From: Wolfiporia cocos
Lineage: Eukaryota; Basidiomycota; Agaricomycetes; Polyporales; Phaeolaceae
Assembly: GCA_029448655.1 (NCBI GenBank)
Contig: JACCLO010000007.1
Coordinates: 620,001 to 684,000, forward strand
DNA: 64,000 bases
Reading direction: 5' to 3'
The notes below the pieces were generated by a model that saw nothing but the letters and a program-made list of their open reading frames with translations, had not been told where the DNA came from and made no database searches. Each line of letters starts with the position of its first letter. Position 1 is the stretch's first letter. The position numbers and the translations under genes are program-made. Positions 32,144-42,773 of the stretch are shown one piece after another.

Positions 32144-32334
32144 TGTTACAGTCGCACGTAGAACCACTCACGTGCTATGCAAGGCATTTAGCCCCCTTCG
32201 CTAAAAGGGCATAATCTCGCGGTTAGGCGAGACTGTGGTTCCAGGTATATAAGCACGTCGCCTGTTGCCTAATTGGGTAACGGTTTCACACGCTTACCAC
32301 TTCCCGTGGGCTCAGCCGTGTTAGACTCGTAACA
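32144..32334 (-). repeat. TRIM LTR (3' in element sense)
   Basis: 191 bp direct repeat of 32559-32749. Confidence 0.88.
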
Positions 32335-32545
32335 CTACCTCCCGCTTAAGGTGTGTGTTGTCCCCAACACGCTCTACCATCCCCCTCGATGGGCTCAAGC
32401 GCTTTGCCGTTGGAGACACCCCCAATTGGCCAGAGCAAGGTGGTCTGTATACCCAGCCCCCGAGCTACCGTTCACCGTTTATAAGCGCCTACTAGGTGTG
32501 CTCTCAGCCGCATGTCGACAACGGGAGTCGAACCTGCGACCGGGC

Positions 32546-32556
32546 AACCGCGAGAT
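32546..32556 (-). other. Self-complementary primer-binding site of the TRIM
   Basis: Two nucleotides inside the LTR the sense strand reads ATCTCGCGGTT. Its reverse complement AACCGCGAGAT lies in the sense strand of the LTR at 32629-32639, again 11 nt, as in the other two LTR elements here. Confidence 0.62.
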
Positions 32557-32558
32557 AC

Positions 32559-32749
32559 TGTTACAGTCGCACGTAGAACCACTCACGTGCTATGCAAGGC
32601 ATTTAGCCCCCTTCGCTAAAAGGGCGTAATCTCGCGGTTAGGCGAGACTGTGGTTCCAGGTATATAAGCACGTCGCCTGTTGCCTAATTGGGTAACGGTT
32701 TCACACGCTTACCACTTCCCGTGGGCTCAGCCGTGTTAGACTCGTAACA
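32559..32749 (-). repeat. TRIM LTR (5', promoter LTR in element sense)
   Basis: 191 bp with a TATA-like TTATATA (32661-32667) about 22-28 nt upstream of 32639, the first base of the PBS-complementary 11-mer. Confidence 0.85.
32661..32667 (-). promoter_or_regulatory. TATA box of the TRIM LTR
   Basis: TTATATA on the minus strand, placed for a start at the self-priming sequence. Confidence 0.5.
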
Positions 32750-32879
32750 AAATGCACTCGTTGAACCGATGTTTTGATTGCTCTGACACACTGATCATGC
32801 ATACCCATTTGAACAGGCACCCTGGCACCTGATGACATGATGGGGACCAAGACTGCAATGGGACTTACTAGGCACGAAT

Positions 32880-33770
32880 GCTTCCAAGGATGCCAAAACC
32901 ACACATCTCAAACATATCCGCTCCCTCATTGACCTCTCCACCACATCCTCCTCCACTATTTGCATATACACCGATGGGTCTACCCACCCACTACTCCCTC
33001 ACCACTTCTTTTCAGGGGCAAGCTACCTCTTCACCCACCTCGGAAAAAATATACACCAACACCTCTACGGCCTAGGCCGTACTGCCACCACCTACGATGC
33101 TGAAACCTTTGCACTCAGCACCACATCACACTCCCTCACACACATTTTCACAAGCCACCCAAACACCGCTACAATACACTACTTCACCGACAACACAACC
33201 ACACTGCAAACCATATATCACGTGCACAAACATCCCACCCAAACCAACTCCATTCTTTTTATTACCCACACCGACATGCTTCTCAGTGCACACCCCAACC
33301 TCACCGTCATACTCCACTGGTGTCCCAGTCATAAAGGAGTACCTGGCAATGAATCTGCCAAACATCTAGCCAAACATGCTACCACGTTACCATCCCTACA
33401 CCCACCCACACTCACTTGGCTACGACAACACGCACAAAGACGAACATTACAACGATGGCAATGAGAATCCCACTCAACACCTCACTACGACCCCCATTCC
33501 ACCTGCTCACTATTCCAACCATCTAACACACTGCACCCATCCATACGCAAATTTACAGGCACACGCAACGTCCAATCACGCATCATCTGCTGCATCACCT
33601 CCCATGGACACTATGGCGAATACTACAGCTGCTTCATCCCAACTGAACCCACATCATGCCCTTGTGACAACCGCACTTTCCAAACCCAAGACCACATCCT
33701 CAGAGACTGCCCCTTACACACCCATGCACGCCACTACCTCACTCGCATCTCCCCATCCATAACACTACAC
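32880..33770 (+). pseudogene. LINE ORF2 RNase H and C-terminal Cys/His region
   Basis: ICIYTDGS (first Asp) begins near 32960. It is followed by TYDAETFAL (Glu), IHYFTDNTTT (second Asp) and HWCPSHKGVPGNESAKHLA (final His/Asp-region), spread over more than one frame. This is the D-E-D-D RNase H order. A CPCDNRTFQTQDHILRDCPL segment near 33660 matches the Cys/His cluster found at LINE ORF2 C-termini. Frame changes make it non-functional. Confidence 0.7.
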
Positions 33771-33830
33771 ATCCTCCTATCTAAGATAGACCCAAGTCAT
33801 ACTCAACCAGGGGGTGTCACACCGTGACAT

Positions 33831-34595
33831 CCACGTGCCGCAGACTAATCCGGCATGATCAAGACTTGTCTATTACATGATATGTAAATTACAAAAACAG
33901 AGTACACGTGCTGTCCTGGGCATGACAGGATTCAATCTATGTTACATTGTCTAGCTTGGCCGAGACACCTTCTGGGGTCACTCTACGACCATGGTCGCCG
34001 CCCAAGCTGCTTGGGAGCCAGAGAGTCCCTTGCGGTATGCATCCATAAACATCTGCGAACGCATATAGAATTTATGTAAACGTCAACAATTAACTCACAA
34101 TATAACGAGGCAATATATCATACCTCTGAATGTTCGCTTTGTGGATTGTATGCTCTTAGCAATGGTCTCTCGAGACTACATGTTGGAAGACACAATCTGT
34201 ATGTCTGGGCATATATTCGATGGATAATATCATCCTCCTAAATTGTGCGATGCTGACTAATTCGACGGCTCGGCCACATAAATAGCCACATAAGAAGGGA
34301 CTGATGCACTTTATCAAAAATCGAAAACCTGAGAATCCTCAACCTTTGTGTTTGCAAGAGATCTCAGGTTTTAGATTTTACTCAAATGGTCTTTGACCAT
34401 TGTTATGTCAAATGCAAGTTGCCCACTCTGTCAAACTTGCCTCGGCGTGACAGATTTTGGTCATGTGACGTGATTGAGTATGACTTGGGTCTATCTTACC
34501 TCCAAGGGTATCCAAGCACTACAACGTTTCCTGGAACACTCAAATGCCTTCCTCAAAAATCCCTTGCAAACCCCCCTTGTCATCGATCCAGGGTA
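33831..34595. other. Non-coding spacer after the LINE
   Basis: No gene is seen. A small hairpin (AAAACCTGAGA and TCTCAGGTTTT, about 34324-34374) is present. Confidence 0.4.
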
Positions 34596-34601
34596 AGCCC
34601 A

Positions 34602-35293
34602 CAAGGGACTTCAGTGCTGGAGATGCATCTTTAGAGACACCGCAGATGCATCTGGGGCTCTCTAAGCAATCTTAACACCCAAGCGTGCTGCATAGATGCA
34701 TCTGAATAAAATAAGATGCATCTGCACAAGAAATACCTGTGCAGGGTTCAAACACTTGACCTGGGATCAGCAAAGTCACAACCTGTACCACTTTGCCAAA
34801 CGGTCTTGATATCCAGTCACATGCTTGTCAATATGATCCATTTAATGTCCTTTCATCACCGTAGCTGTTAATTGTCAAGTCACACCTTAGTGCAATGTTC
34901 CATATTGCCCTGTAGGTAATTTATGACAGCATCCTTACCTCATTGCAGATACATATGGGTTGTGGGATACATTAATAAAGAGATGCATTCTGAGTTCAAG
35001 GAACACTTGAGCTTACTGACATATGAGCAGAATATTAAATTTTATTACAACTGTTATTATATCGTTATTATATCAACTACTGACTATATATTTGCACAAG
35101 ATCTTCCTTTCACCAACCGCTTTAGCTGAGTGGTTTCAGTTGCTGTTTCGCTGAGGTCTCATGGTTCCTGATTTGATTCCCAGCTTGCGACACTTTAGTT
35201 TGGTACTAACGGGCACCTAATTTCGGTGACTTAGAGTGCCCCAGATGCATCTGCGGTGTCTCTAAAGATGCACCTGTGGCATTGAAACTCTAC
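34602..35293. mobile_element. Fold-back element 1 with tRNA-like modules in both arms
   Basis: 692 bp between copies of AGCCCA (34596-34601, 35294-35299). The ends are AAGGGACTTCAG and CTGAAACTCTAC. About 20 bp inside are near-identical inverted repeats of about 45 bp (34621-34668 and 35226-35270; core GATGCATCTTTAGAGACACC). Further in, each arm holds a tRNA-like unit reading outward. On the left, minus strand: box A TGGCAAAGTGG at 34788-34798 and box B TGTTTGAACCC at 34744-34754. On the right, plus strand: box A TAGCTGAGTGG at 35123-35133 and box B GATTTGATTCC at 35170-35180. The tRNA-like parts are more diverged than the outer repeats. There is no coding capacity. Confidence 0.65.
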
Positions 35294-35445
35294 AGCCCAT
35301 AGGCTCACAATGAGCCTTATCCTTCCTTCACCACATCTCTCGTACCAATATACAGTCAAACATAACTTCTATTACCGCACATACTTACTACAATTCTACC
35401 ATCACCTTGGCTTCATGCCCACACTAATGTACTTAATGTATCTGA

Positions 35446-36162
35446 CGAGGGACTTCAGTCAATTATCTTAATCTGCCAACTGCCCTTCGCTTAAGAAATC
35501 GCAGTTGCGAGCTAGGTTTGCATGCAGATTAATCTGCTAGCTGCGGCAGATTAATCTACTGTGACAATAAAATGGTACATCCAGGATTCAAACCAAGGAC
35601 CTTAGCACTGATGAGAATAAGAGCATCGCAGCATACATTAGCCAACTGAGCTACAGTTCAACTAGTATCTTTGCACTTTTAAGAAATATATAGAGTATTT
35701 TGTAAACTTCATTTTCGCAGTTTAACATCTTCCATAACACAAATACAAATGAATCTGCCTCTAAAGACCTGTGATTCCAGTGTATTCAATTTTCCCATTG
35801 TGAATTGCTCTAGGTCAGGCATGGTAAAACAAGCTACCACTATCATTGATTTTTTTATGCTTGTTGTAGCAGTTAGTTGCCTTGATGATTTGCAGAAATT
35901 GTGTGTAAAATTATGTTATATATATTTTGATTGGACAATGGTAACTGTTATCACTATGGCTCAGTTGGCTAATTATGCTGCGATGCTCTTATTCTCATCA
36001 GTGCTAAGGTCCTTGGTTCGAATCCTGGATGTACCATTTTATTGTCACAGTAGATTAATCTGCCGCAGCTAGCAGATTAATCTGCATGCAGATCTAGCTC
36101 GCAACTGCGATTTCTTAAGCGAAGGGCAGTTGGCAGATTAAGATAGTTGGCTGAAACTCTAC
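35446..36162. mobile_element. Fold-back element 2 with 210-bp arms containing tRNA-like modules
   Basis: 717 bp between copies of ATCTGA (35440-35445, 36163-36168). Its ends match those of element 1 (AGGGACTTCAG, CTGAAACTCTAC). The arms (about 35446-35660 and 35950-36162) are inverted copies about 210 bp long and almost identical. Each contains a tRNA-like unit facing outward. On the left, minus strand: box A TAGCTCAGTTGG (35642-35653) and box B GGTTTGAATCC (35584-35594). On the right, plus strand: box A TGGCTCAGTTGG (35957-35968) and box B GGTTCGAATCC (36015-36025). No tRNA acceptor stem closes around either. An open frame across 35749-36072 looks incidental. Confidence 0.72.
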
Positions 36163-36466
36163 ATCTGATCGCGCGAAATAAATGTCTCTCTCTCTCGCTC
36201 ATGGGTCACGTGGGGGGTTACCCACACCAGACGCTCTACAGCGCGACCTGAGCATTTTCTTTTCGATGTCCGCTCGGTGACTGCCGCGCGTTGTAGAGCG
36301 GCTGGAACCGAGACTAGAGTAATGGAACCACATCTCTACAATGCATCAATGCATGGCCTGTGACGTGTTACATCTGATCAAGTTAGACGTTACGGGTTGC
36401 CTCAGGTACACTGAATGTACAGTTCTCCAAATGCTCGTCCCGGTCCTGCTCGGATGCATATATTAA

Positions 36467-36838
36467 TTAATGTTTGAATCCCGAGCAGCCGGTCCATCTC
36501 GGAGAAGGTGCTTCCCACCGGAACACGATGTACTCAAAATCAGACCATTTACCTGCTGAAATAACCCGTGCCATTGCACCACAGAGGGTGATTCCAAATT
36601 GCAGATGGTGGATACGATTCGGCCTCTTCAATGGAAGTAGGGATGAGAAGTAGTGGGATGTGGCATCGATGATGCCTACAGCGTTGACGGGACAAAAGTA
36701 CATGTCTAGCCATGTGAGGTCGACACTATGCCCTACGGGCTCCTCTGATGGGGAAGCACAGAAATCCCGCGCCACACTCATAATCACCGTTTGGGAACTA
36801 CCCTTGATGCAAATACCCCGCACTTTTGAGGAGGGCAT
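36467..36838 (-). CDS. Hypothetical protein, possibly a gene fragment
   Basis: 123 codons ending LQFGITLCGAMARV, then KWSDFEYIVFRW, then a stop at 36467. The amino-acid composition and aromatic-rich C-terminus look like a genuine protein rather than chance. I recognise no domain, and the frame may be the last exon of a longer gene. The start is uncertain (candidate ATG at 36838). No neighbour gives a functional hint. Confidence 0.35.
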   Translation of the reverse strand: MPSSKVRGICIKGSSQTVIMSVARDFCASPSEEPVGHSVDLTWLDMYFCPVNAVGIIDATSHYFSSLLPLKRPNRIHHLQFGITLCGAMARVISAGKWSDFEYIVFRWEAPSPRWTGCSGFKH

Positions 36839-39200
36839 CTTTCAAGCTCTCCATTACGTAACCAAGCAGACATTATATAATAGTCCGTATGAGCGGCATC
36901 AGTCCGGCCCAGATTCAGCGCTCGTCTGGTGAAAGATCTGGCTTCAAGGCGATGAATGAAAGTGCGCGTCCAAGATCTGATACATAATCCAAGATGCGAA
37001 CTGATCTGGAAATCGGTACGTCATCAGATCATTCTCATTCGCCTCATAATGTTCGGCCGATGCAGGACTGGATCGAGGCATCGGTGAAGTGCAGGAGCTT
37101 CTGCTCGTTTGCGCCTTCCTTACCTATACTATAATCGCAGTGATACTCGCAACGTTCATTTGCTAGCATGGGGGAGTCTGACCCATTCCAGATAACATGT
37201 CGTATAGCCGCCGAGACGATTCAATATGATCAGTTGAAGGGATTTCATGAATCTGAAGTGGCGTACGCGTTCTGACTGCCGCTAGGGAGAGGCATTACAT
37301 AGGGATGGTGATGCGAAAGATCGCATTGGGAAATAAGTCATTAATTGTCAAGCAATTGTTTTACTTGCAGGATTTTGCTGTAGCTCAAGGCAATTACCCA
37401 CGTAGCATCAGCTTTCTCCAAATGATCCTCAGGCCGCTGGCGGCGTCAGAGTAGGCGTGGGACGCGAATCGACCTATGCTTCCGTACGTTCATGGGCGCT
37501 CAGATGCTGGCGTAGAAGGTGCGCGTAGAGTAAGTCGCGCATAGCCGGATCTCATCGATGTCGACGAAGGATTCGTGGCAGATCCCACTGAGAATCCTCC
37601 TGGTATACGTACATCCAGTGGTCTTGCAACGATACAGCTGGCACCAGCACGAAGTTCCTATCTCGTTCGATTCTGCATTCCATCGCAGATATTTTCTTGA
37701 AACCACTAAAAGGCCTCCAATTTAATTAGGTACAATTGAACGGTTGACTTCGATTCAGAACCATAAACAGTTCTCTTGATGAGCTTGCAGATCGATTCAT
37801 GACCGTTATAGAAAGGTGCATAGGTCTTCGGGGCTTGAGACAGAGCTTGTGCGCCTTATGGTGGCAGTACACATAGGCAAACGTGGAAAGTCGCCATCAC
37901 CAATAACGCGCACAAGCTTGACTAGAGATGGCGGCGAAAGCGGAGGATGAGATCATTAGATAAGCGCTCGCCGCCCGCGGGGCGCTGATCTGATTGACGA
38001 CTTAGAGAAGTCGACCACGATGCATGTAACGTCCACGAACATGGATAAATCGTGTGCTGCCGGCTCGTTCATGTCCACTATGCTCTGCTCTAGACCACTT
38101 TGCTCGTGTGCAGCGTTCCCACAGCGCGCTGCGAGATAGTAGACGACCCTCTACATCCTGCTGATCGCCGGTGATGGTGCTCCGCTCCGGATCAAGCTCC
38201 AGCTAGGTGGCGCTGCTACAGCCGGAGCGCGTATAGAACGTATCATTTGCGCTGCGACTGAAACAGTTCTCAGCAGTATGTCAGTACCTGTCTCAGCATA
38301 TAACCGCTATAGTTAGTGTTTGCATCAGACGGTCCTGTATTCTTAATGCTCACATGACAAATATGAGGTGAGTCTTCTCCGATTGGTGCATCGACGTGCT
38401 GAAGCTAGCTCAATGTCTGCCATTGGACTTGGCAAACATTCTCAGCAGGAGTGTCTTCTCAAGGACCACGTCTCCAGATACAGTGCCTATACACCGCCTG
38501 TTAGATACGTAACAGCATCGCCGCGAGTCGGCACAACTGGCAGATTGGGTCATATTCCCAGCGTTCACACAGTCTTTTTCTGCACTGTTGCACAGACCTG
38601 ACACAGGAAAACATGCTGGCCACTAAATTATACGCCGTACTATGATGGGCGTGAACCTCTCACCTCAACCAGGGTCTCTGCGCCTTTAATATTCACCAGT
38701 GTCATATCACTGCTATTCTGACGCAATAGCGTCCATTCTATAACGATAGAGCTGTACAGTGAATTGTAGTGGTCGCCAAACTAAGCCGCGCATTTACTGT
38801 TTTCCGTCACAAGCAAGAGGTTCCCGTACTTTGACAGATAGAGATGGATCCGGATGTATCCACAAGCGGACGAGGTGACAAGCTACAAAGCACCCGGCCA
38901 CTAAGTATACATGTCTAAAGAACATGTGCATGTAGATTGACCTTCGAGCAGCAAATCTCAGGGGTACGAAATCAAGAATTGTCCAACTCCTGTCATCACG
39001 GCGCCGAACTCTACCCCTCCATCGCTCCTAGGTTACATATCTCCTTTCAGGTAGGCTAGCGAACCGCATCCACACAGCTTCCGGGGAACGACTGGGAAAG
39101 CGTAGTGGCATGTCGTGTACTGTCCGCGCTCACTTGGCGCTGCTCGGGCTAGCTTAACCCTTTCTACGACATTTCCCAATTTCTTCCACATTAGCCTGCC
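36839..39200. other. Long stretch without a recognised gene
   Basis: Short frames only. The one at 37500-37706 (minus, 68 codons, cysteine-rich) could be a gene relic but has no recognisable features. There is no repeat structure beyond local palindromes. Confidence 0.35.
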
Positions 39201-39203
39201 CAG

Positions 39204-39211
39204 TATAAAAG
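39204..39211 (+). promoter_or_regulatory. TATA box of CFA synthase 1
   Basis: TATAAAAG about 150 bp upstream of the ATG at 39358. The leader between them contains two copies of CATCCAACCCTCG and two of CTTCGTCAGC. Confidence 0.5.
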
Positions 39212-39357
39212 GGACTGATAGAGAAACGAATATCAACACTCCCCTCCGTGAGTTGCTTCATCCAACCCTCGCCTTCGTCAGCGTCCTCACCAACTCTTAC
39301 CTTCGTCAGCACCCTCATCCAACCCTCGTGCTGAATAATCATCCCTCCTTTATCGAA

Positions 39358-41286
39358 ATGGCATCTTCGCTTTTACGAGGACATTATCCATCCAACGAAA
39401 TACACTCGACCGACACAACCGCTATCTCGATTTCCCCTCGCTCGTGGCTGGCTTCGGCAGGTGAGCCAGATGGCGTATACACATAAGTGTCCCTCCTTAC
39501 TATGTCACCTTAGCACGATATTCGGTTCAAAGCGTCCTTCAGGGCGCAATTCGAATTGGATATTTGCAAATTATAGACGCTGATGGGGAGGCGTGCTACG
39601 GCAATCCAACAATGAAGAGCGAAACAATTCATTTACGGGTATTAGACGATGCATTCTGGACGCGGATATTCGTGTGCGTTTCATATATTCTTAATTCTAC
39701 ATTCGGGCCATTAACCGCCTTCTCAGCTCCGGAGGCCTCGGCTGTATGCATTTACTTCGTAAAATCATACTGTACTGACCGTTGGACCTAGTCAGCGAAG
39801 CGTACATGATGGGGGAAATCGAAGTTGATAATCTAGAAGGGATCATCAAGGTACATAAACACTATCTTCAGGATTGCGAAACTATATCTGATCATTCCCT
39901 CAAGTTATTCATTGACAACTTGGCCAGCGTCTCGCAAGTCTCGTCCGCTTTAAGCAGGCTCGCGGCTACACTATCCGGACTATCTAACGCCTTTCTCGGG
40001 CAAACCCGGTCAAAAGCACGACTGAACGCCATCGCCAGTTACGATCAGTCTAACGAGCTGTTCAAGGTGACATTAGCACGTAACTGAGACATCTGTGGGT
40101 GCTGATCGGAAGACTTAGGCATTCCTTAGCCAAGAGATGATGTATTCATGTGCACTATGGGGCGAAGCTGAGGGAGGAGTGCACGGGGATCTTAACCCCG
40201 AGTTTTCCATCGGATCAGACGGTCTGGAAGCCGCTCAACAGCGCAAACTTCAACATGTGCTGCGGCAAGCGCGGGTCAGACCCGGTCACCGGATTTTGGA
40301 ATTTGGCTCAGGGTGGGGTGCTCTTGCAATTGAGGTCAGTGGCTCATTTTCCTAGCAAGGAATCAGGACGCTCATGGAGCTTGCGATAGGCCGCCCGCTA
40401 TGGATGCGAAGTTGACACACTAACGCTGTCCATTGAGCAAAAGAACTTGGCTGAGCAACGGATCAAGGAAGCCGGTCTTCAAGAGCGCGTTCGCGTCCAT
40501 CTCCTAGACTATCGTGACATTCCTCGAGAATTTGAGCATGCATTCGATGCGTTCATAAGCATAGAGATGCTCGAGCATGTGGGTTCTAAAGTACGTCATG
40601 CAGCCCCTCATCAGACGCTCGGGCTAAGATTGTGTCTCAGTACTATAACACATATTTCAAACTGGTGGACTTTGCGCTGAAGCCGCGAAATGCTACGGTT
40701 GTTGTCACATCGAGTACGTTCCCAGAGGCGCGGTATAGTGACTATCAGTATGTTTGTGCAGCTGATATGTCGCTGCTATCTATTAATGATCCAATGCCAT
40801 TAGGGCTGAGGATTTCATGCGACGCTACATGTGGCCGAACTCGTGCCTCCCAAGTGCCACAGTTCTCATCAACGCCGCTCATACTGCATCACAGGGTCGC
40901 TTTACCCTTGATCGGGTTGAGAATCACGCAGCACGTCCGTTGACTTCCCTATTCCCTCGCGGAAATCCTCACCTGATCATGGATCAAACCATTTGACAGA
41001 TTATCCCCGCACTCTTCGCAGCTGGGATCGACGTCTCAAGTCTAATCTAAACCAAGATGCCATCGCTAAGGTGTATCCCGCTCTGCAAGACAAGGCTGAG
41101 TATGACACCTTCTTGAGGAAGTGGGAGTACCTGTTTGCGTATGCGGGTGCTGGCTTCCTGAAGGGGTATATCACTTGCCACATGCTTACCTTCATTCGAG
41201 CGGTGAGTCCTTCTGACATGCTCGCTTTATATGAATCAGAGCTGAATGAGTTGTGCCAGAACGATACGCCGAGCGACGCCTTGTAA
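39358..41286 (+). CDS. Cyclopropane-fatty-acyl-phospholipid synthase, paralogue 1
   Basis: Ten exons: 39358-39460, 39514-39673, 39727-39743, 39792-39850, 39905-40066, 40119-40334, 40390-40590, 40641-40747, 40804-40934, 41000-41286. They sum to 1443 nt, 480 aa, with every junction phase consistent. The third exon is only 17 nt; it supplies SGGLGF before SEAYMMGE, a conserved CFA segment. The SAM-binding motif is ILEFGSGWGALAIE, followed by TLTLSIEQ, VHLLDYRDIP, FDAFISIEMLEHVG, TSSTFPEARYSDYQ, ENHAAHYPRTLRSW and a C-terminal ITCHMLTF. This is the SAM-dependent enzyme that adds a methylene across the cis double bond of lipid acyl chains. An F-box gene and a convergent paralogue lie downstream. 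One donor (before exon 10) is GTCCGT, less usual. Fungal homologues may have other lipid substrates. Confidence 0.87.
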
Positions 41287-41650
41287 AATGCGATCATACT
41301 TGTTGCTGTAGCCATTACTGTAGCCTTCAGTGCTGCGCCCGTCTGTATGTGTATGTACATGGCCGCTTGGTGATTACTTGGGGAGAGCTGTAAGGTTAAA
41401 GAAAAAAGGCCATGAGTTCTAGTTAGCAGTTGTGTACCACCCACTAACATACTTATAATCGAAGTCATTACATAATGAGCTACAGGATCTACAACGTCCG
41501 ACTCACGTGCAAGAATAGAATCGGGCGACTGCATTTACGCAAACGCAAACGAATCGGTGCTCGACTCGTGGACCTTTCGCCTGCTACAGCTTACACTCCC
41601 ACAGGCTACATACACCGCCGCCGCCGTGCTCTTCGCGACCATTGTGAGCC

Positions 41651-42773
41651 GTGCACCAATCCACTGATCTTGGAAGGATGTCGGTGCACTATCCCACCCG
41701 TCCTATTCTCCCTGTCGAAGTCCTCGATTGCATTGCGCAAAAGCTGCCACCAGGCAACATCCTAGGCTTCATACGGGCAAATACACACTTGCATGCTGTT
41801 GGAGTGCGAGCTCTATATCGTGACATCCCAGAATTGCCTGCAGCGCGCATTGTTGCTTGTCTAAAAACCCTTGCAACATGTCCTGCATATGCTATCCTGG
41901 TTCGTAGCCTGTTCATCAACTGGACCGGTTGCCAGGTAGTTGGAAACCTTCTACGCCTTTTACGGCGGGCACTTGCGCAGCTCAGGAATCTGCAGGAGCT
42001 CACAGTTGACCTGTGCATGGCTGACAGCAAGTTGTCTGGTGCATGGATATACTCCAGCATTGGCTTGTGCCTGCGCAGATTCTCCACTTCCGCGCTATGC
42101 GATGCACCACTCTCCCGATTCCTCGAGACACAACACCATCTTGAGGAGCTCACACTCCGTGGGTCTGAATATCTTGGCCTGCACCGTGGGGCCCAGCGCA
42201 TGGAGCCGTTCGCTCTGTCACCCTTCGCGCTACCTCGCCTACACTGCTTCCGCACGGTCAGCGTACGGTCTCCACTTCTTGCGCAAGTGCTGAAAGACAG
42301 GCCCGTGGTTAGTGTGACCTTATCACTAATGCCGGGCGATGGCTTTACGTCGCTCGACGCTCTCACCCTGTCCTGCGGCCCGGTGGAACGACTCACCATC
42401 ATGTCCATGGACTGTATCAATCCTGTGGATACTCTGCTGGAGATTGCAACGCGCCTGCCGCGGCTACAGATGTTACATCTTGTCGTATTGCTGGCGCAAT
42501 TTGATCACGTAGGTTTATACGATAGGCGCTGCCACACGCTAACTAATGGTGCGTGCTCCGTAGCAAATTCTATCAGAATGCACCTGCGCGCTGTCCCACT
42601 TTTCGGAACTTCAGCATATTACCGTTGTGTCCGGCACTGGAGGCGCGCTTTCCGACGAACACGATATCGCGACCTGCTGGCACAAGTGCTGCCCCACTCT
42701 GAATACTATTATCCTGCCCAAAGGGCAGGTGTGGTACCAACAGGACAACAAATGGATTTGCGATACTACATGA
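41651..42773 (+). CDS. F-box protein
   Basis: Two exons: 41651 (or ATG at 41678) to 42508 and 42564-42773, with a 55-nt intron that has a good branch site (GCTAACT). The N-terminus LPVEVLDCIAQKLPP followed by ALYRDI is an F-box-like motif, as in agaricomycete F-box families; the rest is leucine-rich. The uninterrupted frame beyond 42508 is Arg-rich and unlike the family. Splicing instead gives LQHITVVSGTGGAL and TLNTIILPKGQVW, a C-terminus typical of these proteins. F-box proteins recruit substrates to SCF ubiquitin ligases. It lies between two convergent CFA synthase paralogues; a functional link is not shown. Confidence 0.72.

Larger units (their letters stand above)
32144..32749 (-). mobile_element. 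TRIM: 606-bp miniature LTR retrotransposon with self-priming PBS
   Basis: Two 191-bp direct repeats (32144-32334 and 32559-32749) differ by about one base and enclose 224 bp. They are flanked by duplication AAATG (32139-32143 and 32750-32754). LTRs start TGTTAC and end GTAACA. The interior has no ORF. Sense is minus: a purine-rich GCGGGAGGTAG precedes one LTR and an 11-nt self-complementary PBS lies beside the other. The interior next to the PBS contains a box-B-like GGTTCGACTCC on the minus strand. It interrupts the LINE. Confidence 0.88.
14945..33830 (+). mobile_element. Decayed non-LTR retrotransposon (LINE, Tad-like layout) split by nested insertions
   Basis: Pieces of one plus-strand LINE can be followed across six segments: about 14945-15134, 15848-17651, 18633-about 20318, about 22636-22971, 31440-32143 and 32750-about 33830. 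The intervening DNA is younger insertions with target duplications. The order is that of a two-ORF LINE: a gag-like ORF1 with cysteine-rich knuckles, an AP-endonuclease, reverse transcriptase and RNase H. The sequence is strongly C-rich on this strand (Pro/Thr/His-rich translation) and carries in-frame stops and frameshifts throughout, so it is dead. The 5' and 3' ends are not sharply defined; no poly-A tail is seen. Confidence 0.8.

Noticed and set aside
35955..36034. Functional tRNA gene on the plus strand
   Set aside because: Box A and box B are canonical, but no acceptor stem can be formed and the same unit is repeated inverted at 35579-35655; it is a tRNA-derived module, not a tRNA gene.
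35749..36072. 107-codon frame inside fold-back element 2
   Set aside because: Spans the loop and a tRNA-like arm, with no motif; the arm explains its right half.
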